Shown: in pieces, positions 43,135 through 50,118 of the stretch
Position numbering within the stretch: the stretch's first letter is position 1
How the letters are laid out: every line of letters begins with the position of its first letter
DNA from: Lachnospiraceae bacterium UBA7054
Lineage (GTDB): Bacteria; Bacillota; Clostridia; Lachnospirales; Lachnospiraceae
DNA: 59,643 bases
Direction: 5' to 3'
NCBI GenBank assembly: GCA_002492725.1
Contig: DLAF01000062.1
Location: 1 to 59,643, forward strand
Program-made: the position numbers and the translations under genes
The notes under the pieces: model-generated
Databases searched by the model: none
The model's input: the letters and a program-made list of their open reading frames with translations, nothing else
Told to the model about the DNA's origin: nothing

Positions 43135-45135
43135 ATGACAAAGACGATGAAGGGTAAATTGACCATCAGCGTAATCTGTATTGTTGCGGCAAGCATCCTG
43201 CTGACCATGCTGGGCGCTGTGGTGATTGCGGGAAAGCGTATGATGTCGGAGCAGAAGGAAATTTTACAGCTTTATGCGGACAAGTACGCCGAGGAGATCA
43301 ACACTTGGATCGAGAATGAAAAAATGCTGGCGGCGGGAACGGCGGGCAGTATCGCGGCAGCAGGCAGTCTGGATGAGGCATTTTTGCAATCGGTAGTGGA
43401 TGTACATGCCAAAGGGAGGGATGAACTCTTAAATCTCTATTGCGGGACGAAGGACAGTGCCTTTATCCAGTCCAACAGGGAAGCGGGAATACCGGATGGC
43501 TATGACCCCGTACAGCGCGGCTGGTACAGCCAGGCAGCTGCAGCGGGAGAGACCATTGTGACAGATCCTTACTGGGATGTGCTGACAGGGCAGATGTGTA
43601 CAACGATTGCTTCACCGGTATACATAGACGGAGCGCTTGCGGCGGTGATCGGACTTGATGTGACGCTTGGCACGGTGACTGATCTGACAGGAAGCATCAA
43701 TTATGCGGAAGGGGCATACGGTTTTCTCTCAGACAGCAGCGGGCAGTATGTGGCCCACAAAAATAAGGAGTATGAGCCGACTGAGGAGACGGCGGTGGCA
43801 GTTATGGATATTATGCCTGCCTTAAAGCGTCTGATCGAAGGAAATGAGAGAGTTATTGTCAGGACAGCGGACTATGATGGTACGGCCTGCTATTTTGCGG
43901 CATCTCAGATTTTGGGCAGCAACTGGAAACTCGGCGTGGTATGTCCGGCTTCCCATGTATGGGGGTCACTTTTGACGATGATCCTTGTGGCTGTGGTGAC
44001 GGCGCTTGTAATCATTGCTCTTGTGGCGGTGTTTATGGCAGGGCTGATCGGCAGAACGCTTGCGCCGGTTAAGATGTTAAAGCAGTTCGCCTCCGGTGAT
44101 TTTACGGAGAATCCGGCGGTGGAAGAGGGAATTCCCGCGCAGTATAAGGATGAGACGGAGCAGATTGAAAAGGCGACGATTGAGGTCAGGCAGCAGATCA
44201 GGAACATTATTTTAAGCACCAAGGAGGAAGCGGAGAGCATCAACAATATCGCGGAAGGAACTTCCGCGAAGATGGATGTACTGAGCGGGGATATTTCCTT
44301 TATGACCGAAACGGCGGGGCAGGTCATGAGACAGACCGCTGAGGCAAAGGCGCTGGCGGAGCAGATTCAGTGCACCGGTGAAGAATTGGGCAGAGCCATT
44401 GAGAATGTGGCAAGAAAAGCGGGAGAGGCGGCAGACCAGTCCGGCGATATCATGGAGCGTGCAGGCAGGCAGCATGAGGCGTCAAAGAAATCGGCGGATG
44501 AGGCTGTTTCGCTTTGCGGATCAACCATGGAAGAGCTGGGAGAGGCAATAAAAGGAAGTCAGAAAGTGAAAGAGATCGATACTTTTACGGAGGAGATTCT
44601 TGCAATCAGTTCCCAGACAAATCTATTAGCTTTGAATGCTTCCATAGAGGCGGCGAGAGCCGGAGAAGCCGGAAGAGGTTTTGCTGTGGTGGCGGACGAA
44701 ATCAGGGAGCTTGCCGACCACTCCAAGAATGCGGTAGATCAGATCCGCAAGGTGACGGAGAATGTGGTACACAGCGTGGCCTTCCTTTCGGAGAGTGCGG
44801 AGAAACTGCTGGTTTTTATGAATGAGAAGGTGATGAAGGACTATCAGGGAATGACGGAACTGGCCGGTATGTATGAGAAGGATGCAGCTTTTTACAGCGG
44901 AATATCCGGCGAGCTGGGCGCTTCCTCGCAGGAAATGGCTGCGAGTATGGAGGGCATCAGCGATTCTCTTGCGTCAATCACCGAGCTGGTGGGAGAGATA
45001 GCCGAGTTCATGAAAAAGATGGAAGAGTCTGCCGTGACTTCCAATGAAAGTTCTCGGGCGGTACTTACTCAGATGGAGGAGCTGTCGGGATTAAGTGAGC
45101 AGCTGAAGGAGACGGTGGCATCTTTTAAGGTGTGA
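43135..45135 (+). CDS. methyl-accepting chemotaxis protein with Cache sensor domain
   Basis: A 666-residue chemoreceptor. TM1 is near residues 10-32 and TM2 near 281-308, with a double-Cache-like external domain (GYDPVQRGWYSQAAAAG, TIVTDPYWDVLTGQMC, TIASPVYIDGALAAVIGLDV). A HAMP-like stretch begins at APVKMLKQFASGDF. The signalling hairpin has the conserved tip ILAISSQTNLLALNASIEAA followed by RAGEAGRGFAVVADEIREL. There is no C-terminal CheR-tether pentapeptide. The domain order suggests detection of a small organic ligand. It lies just after two hybrid kinases, so this stretch is a sensory island. Confidence 0.95.
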   Translation: MTKTMKGKLTISVICIVAASILLTMLGAVVIAGKRMMSEQKEILQLYADKYAEEINTWIENEKMLAAGTAGSIAAAGSLDEAFLQSVVDVHAKGRDELLNLYCGTKDSAFIQSNREAGIPDGYDPVQRGWYSQAAAAGETIVTDPYWDVLTGQMCTTIASPVYIDGALAAVIGLDVTLGTVTDLTGSINYAEGAYGFLSDSSGQYVAHKNKEYEPTEETAVAVMDIMPALKRLIEGNERVIVRTADYDGTACYFAASQILGSNWKLGVVCPASHVWGSLLTMILVAVVTALVIIALVAVFMAGLIGRTLAPVKMLKQFASGDFTENPAVEEGIPAQYKDETEQIEKATIEVRQQIRNIILSTKEEAESINNIAEGTSAKMDVLSGDISFMTETAGQVMRQTAEAKALAEQIQCTGEELGRAIENVARKAGEAADQSGDIMERAGRQHEASKKSADEAVSLCGSTMEELGEAIKGSQKVKEIDTFTEEILAISSQTNLLALNASIEAARAGEAGRGFAVVADEIRELADHSKNAVDQIRKVTENVVHSVAFLSESAEKLLVFMNEKVMKDYQGMTELAGMYEKDAAFYSGISGELGASSQEMAASMEGISDSLASITELVGEIAEFMKKMEESAVTSNESSRAVLTQMEELSGLSEQLKETVASFKV

Positions 45136-45189
45136 TAAGATTTTCGGAAATAAAATGATGCAGTACCAATTAAGCGAAGAATAAAAAGG

Positions 45190-45230
45190 AGTCTGCAAGG
45201 TGTGAAGTGTTCACATTTTGCAGACTTTTT
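45190..45230 (+). terminator. terminator of the chemoreceptor gene
   Basis: AGTCTGCAA (45190-45198) pairs with TTGCAGACT (45218-45226); an inner stem GTGTGAA/TTCACA extends it, and a TTTTT tail follows. It lies 54 bp after the stop codon. Confidence 0.9.
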
Positions 45231-45237
45231 GATTGTC

Positions 45238-45334
45238 AAGAATAAGGATATTTGGTGGGTGTGCCCCTTCCCACATTTCTTTTGACCCATAGGGTGCGTA
45301 GCAGCACAATCTCTACTTCAAATATCCTATTCTT
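45238..45334. repeat. 97-bp structured inverted-repeat element (MITE-like)
   Basis: The ends 45238-45254 and 45319-45334 are an inverted repeat of 16 bp with one unpaired base. The 64 bp between them contain smaller self-complementary parts (GTGGG/CCCAC at 45255-45274, ACCC/GGGT at 45285-45295, GTGC/GCAC at 45294-45307). The whole would fold as a branched structure. It shares the 11-mer ACAATCTCTAC (45306-45316), in inverse orientation, with the element at 49887-50071. It has no coding capacity and borders the AT-rich nuclease gene. Confidence 0.55.
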
Positions 45335-45357
45335 ATAATATATCCATTATAGCTGAA

Positions 45358-45741
45358 TTATTCTTTGCTGTAAAGCACGGTATTTTTATCAATCAATTTC
45401 TTAAGGTTTCGTTCTCTTATACGGTAAAAGGTCATGACGGAATTTTTTAATCCGTTTTTATCCGTCTCCAAAGCCAATCTTGATACTACGTTTAGGTTTG
45501 TATTTGGTAACTTCATTATCATAAATACCGTATTTTCATTTTTGCCGTCCTTTATAATATAATCCGGATTTTGTACGCATTGTATACCATATTGCTCAAA
45601 TAATTCGTAATCAATAGGGTGCCGTTCTTTAATATGCGCAATTCGTTCACTGGTTATTATGATTTCGCTTGTCTGTAGTTTTCCAAACGTTTTTTTCAGA
45701 AGGGAAAGATTGATATTTCCCAAAGACAGTATTTCTACCAT
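45358..45741 (-). CDS. BECR-fold nuclease-like protein (PBECR family, phage/toxin type)
   Basis: A 127-residue protein with ITSERIAHIKERHPIDYELFEQYG, a PDYIIKDGKNENTVF segment, LNVVSRLALETD and a C-terminal MTFYRIRERNLKKL. This order (His-containing helix, then strand with Pro-Asp-Tyr, Lys, Asn-Thr, and a late Thr/Ser-Phe-Tyr) resembles the phage-associated Barnase-EndoU-ColicinE5/D-RelE-like nucleases, often found as toxin tips or domains of phage head proteins. It stands alone, with its own promoter and no visible immunity partner. The codons are much AT-richer than the neighbours, suggesting transfer. The assignment is by pattern recall only. Confidence 0.6.
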   Translation of the reverse strand: MVEILSLGNINLSLLKKTFGKLQTSEIIITSERIAHIKERHPIDYELFEQYGIQCVQNPDYIIKDGKNENTVFMIMKLPNTNLNVVSRLALETDKNGLKNSVMTFYRIRERNLKKLIDKNTVLYSKE

Positions 45742-45778
45742 ATAGACTTCCTCTTTTGTGATAGACTTGATTAATCAT

Positions 45779-45808
45779 ATTATAGCAAATGGTTCGGAGA
45801 GAGTACAA
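45779..45808 (-). promoter_or_regulatory. promoter of the nuclease-like gene
   Basis: On the minus strand, TTGTAC (45808-45803), 18 bp, extended -10 TGC-TATAAT (TATAAT at 45784-45779). The leader is about 30 nt with a GAGGAAG site before the ATG at 45741. Confidence 0.7.
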
Positions 45809-45844
45809 GAAAAATAAAATCAGCGCAAGAAAACCTTAAGAATC

Positions 45845-45878
45845 TTTAGAGCCAGTTTAGAGAAAACTGTGATACCAT
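45845..45878 (+). promoter_or_regulatory. response-regulator-type promoter upstream of the first lipoprotein gene
   Basis: TTTAGAG (45845-45851), 4 bp, TTTAGAG (45856-45862), 7 bp, TG and one base (45870-45872), TACCAT (45873-45878). Spacing is identical, base for base, to the box before the two-component operon (37494-37527). Transcription would begin near 45885, giving a leader of about 150 nt that contains the palindrome at 45926-45950. The rest of 45742-46037 shows only the divergent promoter at 45779-45808. Confidence 0.65.
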
Positions 45879-45925
45879 CCAAAATGTGGACACATAGAAG
45901 CACCAGGAAATATGCGCATAACAAA

Positions 45926-45950
45926 AAACTATACTATAATAGGAGAGTTT
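45926..45950 (+). promoter_or_regulatory. interrupted palindrome, copy 1
   Basis: AAACT, ata, CTA, taa, TAG, gag, AGTTT: an interrupted palindrome of the form AAACT-N3-CTA-N3-TAG-N3-AGTTT. A TATAAT (45935-45940) and an AGGAG (45941-45945) lie inside it. A second copy, identical except in the central triplet, is at 55072-55096. It could be a DNA operator or an mRNA hairpin hiding a ribosome binding site. Confidence 0.55.
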
Positions 45951-46037
45951 TGACGCGAAATGGATTCTTTCGGAAATCTTTACGATCGGAAAGTAGTTTC
46001 GCACAGAACGCTTCGGATCGGAGGACAAAAGAAAAAA

Positions 46038-46667
46038 ATGAGAGAAACGAGGAAAACCATACGAAGTCAGGAAATTGCCGTGGCAATGGGATTGGCGATG
46101 ATTCTTGGAATCACGGGATGTGCGGATAAGGAGGCAAAGACACAGGAAAATGCACAGAAGCAGACGACGGATACCGAGTCGGAAGATTCAGCGGAGGGCG
46201 AAGACAGAGCGGATGCCTCTAAGGTGCAGCCTGATGAAACAGACGGGATGGCGGATGCAAAGGAAGGAGAAAACGACACGGATGCCTCAGAGCTGACAGA
46301 GAGCGGTGCAGAGGCGTCGGAAGGGCAAGCGGACAGTGCACAGGCGGTCAAGGTTTCGGAAGAGACAGAGCATCTTGGCGGCAAGATTTGGAAGCTTCAG
46401 GAGGATGGCATGACTTTTGCACATACTTCACTGGTGGAGGACAATGAGGTTACTATCCTGGATGTGGAGGATGCGGAAAAAATCCAGGTGAAATATACGA
46501 CAGAAACAGAGGTGGAGCACTGGATCATTCAGGGCGGCGGCGCCGGGATCGATATGCAGGAGGCCGCATTCTCTGATTTGAAAGAAGGCATGGGCGTGGA
46601 GCTGGAAGGCTATTTTGACGGCGAAACTTTTGTGGCGACGAAGGTGATTATGGAAGATTATGTGTAG
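46038..46667 (+). CDS. lipoprotein with DUF5666-like C-terminal domain, paralogue 1
   Basis: A 209-residue exported lipoprotein. The signal peptide ends in the lipobox ITGC (Cys near 31); about 90 residues of Asp/Glu/Ser/Thr/Ala-rich spacer follow. A compact domain (about 125-209) contains EVTILDVEDAEKIQVKYT and DLKEGMGVELEGYFDGETF, like the strand pattern of DUF5666 proteins. The ATG at 46038 with GGAGG at 46020-46024 gives a proper signal peptide; an in-frame ATG at 45960 would bury it 26 residues in. The paralogous lipoprotein follows 61 bp downstream. It is preceded by the regulator box at 45845-45878. Confidence 0.8.
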   Translation: MRETRKTIRSQEIAVAMGLAMILGITGCADKEAKTQENAQKQTTDTESEDSAEGEDRADASKVQPDETDGMADAKEGENDTDASELTESGAEASEGQADSAQAVKVSEETEHLGGKIWKLQEDGMTFAHTSLVEDNEVTILDVEDAEKIQVKYTTETEVEHWIIQGGGAGIDMQEAAFSDLKEGMGVELEGYFDGETFVATKVIMEDYV

Positions 46668-46679
46668 CTATTAAAAATT

Positions 46680-46713
46680 CTTAGAGATTCTTTAGAGAAA
46701 GACCTGATATGAT
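46680..46713 (+). promoter_or_regulatory. response-regulator-type box upstream of the second lipoprotein gene
   Basis: CTTAGAG (46680-46686), 4 bp, TTTAGAG (46691-46697), 7 bp, TG and one base (46705-46707), TATGAT (46708-46713). The layout is the same as at 37494-37527 and 45845-45878. One difficulty: AGGAGG follows the -10 immediately (46714-46719), so a transcript starting near 46720 would lose that site and be nearly leaderless. Read-through from the 45845 promoter may be the main source of message. Confidence 0.55.
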
Positions 46714-46728
46714 AGGAGGGGAAATAAA

Positions 46729-47412
46729 ATGGCAATTTTACAAAGAAAAAATTTGAAAAAGGGAAGCAGAGCGATAGCTGCGGCGGTTTGTTTTCTCCTG
46801 TCGGCGGTTACAGCGGTGGGATGCGGGAAAGTGGAAGATCCGGTTCCGGTGGAACTGTCCGCAGGGAATATGGAGGAGATGCAAGGCGATACGGCAGGGG
46901 AAGCCGGACAGAATGCGGCGGACGATCGGGACGAAAACAGCGGAGACGGCAACTCGGCGGACGATAAAAGCATAAGCGCAGAAGGCGGCACGGACGAGAA
47001 CGCAAAACAGATGGATGACGGCAGTCCGGCAGCGCAGGACGACGGCGCACAGCAGGAGCAGGATGTGCAGTCTGCAGAAAGCACGCAGCTTGAGGGGGAT
47101 GTGCGGAGCGTAGACGCGGACAGCTTCGTTATCTGTAAGCATGAGACATGGGAAGAAGACGGTTATAGTTATGCAGTTGCCGTTGCGTCGGGATATGAAG
47201 AAGAAAGTGACCTGATCACAATACATATGGCGAAAAACTGCACTTACCAATATAAGACGGTAAAGAACAGCGGCATCAATCCGGAGGATGTTTCGTCGAG
47301 GGACGGGAGTTTTGCGGATGTGAAGGAAGGGCTGATGGTGACCATCGAGGGAAACTGGCAGGATGATGGGAGTTTTCTGGCGGTTACTGTGGTGTTGAGT
47401 GAGATTATTTAA
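46729..47412 (+). CDS. lipoprotein with DUF5666-like C-terminal domain, paralogue 2
   Basis: A 227-residue lipoprotein. The basic N-terminus and hydrophobic core end in TAVGC (Cys near 32), followed by an acidic, Ala/Gly-rich spacer of about 85 residues. The C-terminal domain (about 115-227) has LEGDVRSVDADSFVICKH and FADVKEGLMVTIEGNWQDDG, clearly related to the same segment of the previous lipoprotein. AGGAGG at 46714-46719 precedes the ATG. It is 26 bp upstream of the first solute-binding fusion gene, so it probably shares that transcript. The function is unknown; the acidic spacer suggests a domain held away from the membrane. Confidence 0.8.
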   Translation: MAILQRKNLKKGSRAIAAAVCFLLSAVTAVGCGKVEDPVPVELSAGNMEEMQGDTAGEAGQNAADDRDENSGDGNSADDKSISAEGGTDENAKQMDDGSPAAQDDGAQQEQDVQSAESTQLEGDVRSVDADSFVICKHETWEEDGYSYAVAVASGYEEESDLITIHMAKNCTYQYKTVKNSGINPEDVSSRDGSFADVKEGLMVTIEGNWQDDGSFLAVTVVLSEII

Positions 47413-47438
47413 AAATAGAGAAAGGGCAGTAAAAAGAT

Positions 47439-49877
47439 ATGATGTTAGAGAAAGAAAGAGATAAAAACCGAATGCGCAGAAACGGCAAAAGACTGCTGGC
47501 GGTCTGCATTATGCTCACGATGCTGGCAGGGTTTTTGGCAGGCTGCGGAAGCGGCAGCGCGGCGTCCTCTACAAGGGAGGCGAAAACGGCTGCAGAGGAT
47601 GGCACAGGGAAGACGGATACGCTGACGGACGCCGGCAAACAGGCGAACATGGATGGTGACGGGAGTGAACCGGCCGCCATGGGGCGCTATGTGGAGACGG
47701 CGGTGGACATTTCGGAAAACACTTCCCGTTCCCATAACATCACGGCGCTTGCCGATGGACGGCTTGTGATCCTGGATGACAGTGCGGGGCAGCTCATTTC
47801 TTCGGACGGCGGAAAGACCTGGGAGGCGGTTCCAATCCCCGGCATTGACAGCATGAAGAAGTTTGCGGAGGAGAACTATATCCACAGCATGGCGGCTGCC
47901 CCGGACGGCACGGTGGCTTTGGTCTATTCGAAGAATGGGCAGTATGAGGAGACAGGCACTTTTGATCCTTCGCTCTATGTGGCGAAGCCGGATGGTACGG
48001 TGCAGACTCTCGATACGCTGCCGGTGTCGGCGGATGACAGCTATGTCTATAACATTTACTATTCTGCGGCGGGAGAACTTTTTGCCACTGTGATCGGTAC
48101 GGGCGCGCTCTATCAGGTGGACGTGGAAAGCGGGACTTTGAAGAAGATTCTGACAATGGAGTGGCGGCCTGATCTGGTGCAGATACAGAGAGACCATATT
48201 TTTTTCCTGGTCTCCGGGGAAGGCATTTCCATCTATGACCGCAAAGGAGAAAAATGGGTAGAAGACAGTGTCCTTGCCGATTTTATGGAAGAAAATTATA
48301 AGCAGCAGTATTTCACCGGCGGAGGTTATACGGTGTATCTGACGCCCGGTGAGGACGGTGCACTCTATATCGCAGGGAAGGGCGGGATGTACCGCCACGT
48401 AGTCGGCGGCAGCGCCATGGAGCTGGTGATAGACGGTGCGCTCACCAGTTTTGGCAACCCATCCATGAGTATGCAGGGAATTGCCGTATATGGAGAGAAT
48501 GCGTTCGCCGCATTGTTTTCCGGCAAGGTGACGCTTTATCACTATGATCCCGATGTGCCTACGGTGCCGGAGAATATGATAACCGTATATTCTCTAAAGG
48601 AGCAGGATACGGTGCGGCAGGCAATGGCGCAGTTCCAGACAGAAAATCCCGATGTTTTTGTGCGGTACGAAGTGGGGATAAGCGGCACGGACGCGAAGGC
48701 AAGAGAGGATGCGGTCAAGAAATTAAATACGGAGCTGATGGCGGGCAAGGGGCCTGATGTGATCATTCTGGATGGCCTTCCCGTAAAATCCTATGAGGAG
48801 AAGGGAATTTTAAAGGACTTAAAGCCCCATATTGACAGCCTTTCCGGGGACGCGGCCCTCCTTCCCAATATCGTGGAGGCTTTCAACCATGAAGGCAGCG
48901 TATATATGGTGCCCGTCACTTTTTCGGTGCCGATGGTGCTGGGCAGAGAAGACGAGATCGAAGGCATTACGGACTATGCGTCTTTGGCGGATACGGTGGA
49001 TCAGATCAAAGCAGAGCGCCCGGGCGCGAAGGTCTGCAGTTTCTTTTCCGAGGAAGCGGCGGTGCGGTGGTTCCTTCCGATTGCAGCCACGGCCTTTGTG
49101 GAGGAGTCAGGAAACATAAACAAAGAGGCGCTTTCGGAGTACCTTTCCCTGACGGAGCGGATGTATCATGCGTCTCTGGAGGGCATTTCCGATTTTACGA
49201 AGGACTCCTTCGGATGGCAGAAGGAAAATTACGAGGCGGACAGCTATTCATATGAGCATTTTAACAGCGTGAGCAATTACCAGGATTTTCTGCTGCAGGA
49301 TATGGAGCTTGACGCGGGGATGCTAAGAAACATCTACGAATATCAGAACGGGTTGTCCTTAAAGTATAAGGAGGGCTTTGCGGATGTGACAATGAAATCC
49401 TTTGGCGGAATGAGCGAGGGCGCGTTTGAGCCGTCGGTGCTGGTGGGGATTTCTGCGGCTTCGGCGCATCAGGAGGAAGCGGAGAAATTCTTTGATACCA
49501 TCATGGGAACTGCAGTACAGGAGCTGCTCTGGGATGGTTTTGTGGTGAATCAGGCAGCGTTAAAAAGCCAGCTGAGTCCTCAGTGGAAAGTTTTTCAAAA
49601 TGCGGGCTCTGATATGGATTACGGTGAGGTATCAAGCTCCTCGATGGGCAGTTACGGGGATGGCAGAGAGTATGAAATGGACATCTATATGCCGACAAAG
49701 GAGGAGTTTCAGATGCTTTATGACCTTTGCTGTCAGGTGAAGACGCCTTATGTGGCAGACCCGATCATAGAAAGCGCGGTGGTTGAGGTCGGCGCGCGGT
49801 ATTTAGAGGGAAGTCTGTCTTTGGAGGAGACCGTAAATAATATCATTGCAAAGATAGAAATCTATATGGCGGAGTAA
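47439..49877 (+). CDS. lipoprotein fusing a propeller-like Asp-box domain to a family-1 solute-binding domain, copy 1
   Basis: An 812-residue exported lipoprotein (lipobox LAGC, Cys36). After a low-complexity spacer comes the shared AMGRYVET motif (near 80). Residues about 85-370 form repeated beta-rich units with ADGRLVILDD, an Asp-box SSDGGKTW at 121-128, AAPDGTVALVY and GALYIAGKGGMYRHVVGG, suggesting a beta-propeller. Residues about 379-812 are a family-1 extracellular solute-binding domain (TVYSLKEQDTVRQAMAQF, KLNTELMAGKGPDVIILD, a late SAASAHQEEAEKFF). It is the first of three tandem paralogues. Such proteins usually feed an ABC importer, and two permeases follow at 55.1 kb. Confidence 0.85.
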   Translation: MMLEKERDKNRMRRNGKRLLAVCIMLTMLAGFLAGCGSGSAASSTREAKTAAEDGTGKTDTLTDAGKQANMDGDGSEPAAMGRYVETAVDISENTSRSHNITALADGRLVILDDSAGQLISSDGGKTWEAVPIPGIDSMKKFAEENYIHSMAAAPDGTVALVYSKNGQYEETGTFDPSLYVAKPDGTVQTLDTLPVSADDSYVYNIYYSAAGELFATVIGTGALYQVDVESGTLKKILTMEWRPDLVQIQRDHIFFLVSGEGISIYDRKGEKWVEDSVLADFMEENYKQQYFTGGGYTVYLTPGEDGALYIAGKGGMYRHVVGGSAMELVIDGALTSFGNPSMSMQGIAVYGENAFAALFSGKVTLYHYDPDVPTVPENMITVYSLKEQDTVRQAMAQFQTENPDVFVRYEVGISGTDAKAREDAVKKLNTELMAGKGPDVIILDGLPVKSYEEKGILKDLKPHIDSLSGDAALLPNIVEAFNHEGSVYMVPVTFSVPMVLGREDEIEGITDYASLADTVDQIKAERPGAKVCSFFSEEAAVRWFLPIAATAFVEESGNINKEALSEYLSLTERMYHASLEGISDFTKDSFGWQKENYEADSYSYEHFNSVSNYQDFLLQDMELDAGMLRNIYEYQNGLSLKYKEGFADVTMKSFGGMSEGAFEPSVLVGISAASAHQEEAEKFFDTIMGTAVQELLWDGFVVNQAALKSQLSPQWKVFQNAGSDMDYGEVSSSSMGSYGDGREYEMDIYMPTKEEFQMLYDLCCQVKTPYVADPIIESAVVEVGARYLEGSLSLEETVNNIIAKIEIYMAE

Positions 49878-49886
49878 GGGATGGCT

Positions 49887-50071
49887 GCGAAACTTCTTTA
49901 AGTGGTAGAGATTGTACAAATGGCATAATCAACGCAGACGCGCTTTCGCTCCGTGAAAGACGCAGCGGCACATAAGATGCTAAAATACAGCATCTAAATG
50001 CCGGCGCCTTTCAAGGGTCTGCTTATGATTATGTCATTTGCACAATCAGGATACGTTGAGTTGAGTTTCGC
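49887..50071. repeat. 185-bp imperfect inverted-repeat element (MITE-like)
   Basis: The ends GCGAAACT (49887-49894) and AGTTTCGC (50064-50071) are inverted repeats. A longer pair of arms starting at GATTGT (49910-49915) pairs with 50042-50047 and runs inward for about 32 bases with few mismatches. The centre holds hairpins CTTTC/GAAAG and AGATGCT/AGCATCT. It occupies most of the gap between two solute-binding genes and codes for nothing. It contains GTAGAGATTGT (49905-49915), also found in the element at 45238-45334. Confidence 0.65.
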
Positions 50072-50118
50072 GATTCATCATGTAGATATAGAAAAAAGAG
50101 AAAGGACAGCGTAAAGAT

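Noticed and set aside
45960..46037. Longer start for the first lipoprotein (ATG 45960), 14 nt after an AGGAG
   Set aside because: It would place 26 hydrophilic residues before the signal peptide and defeat export; ATG 46038 is better. The AGGAG belongs to the palindrome at 45926-45950.
47445..48542. A 365-codon minus-strand open frame opposite the first solute-binding gene
   Set aside because: It is an antisense shadow; the plus frame has a lipobox, an Asp-box and family-1 motifs.
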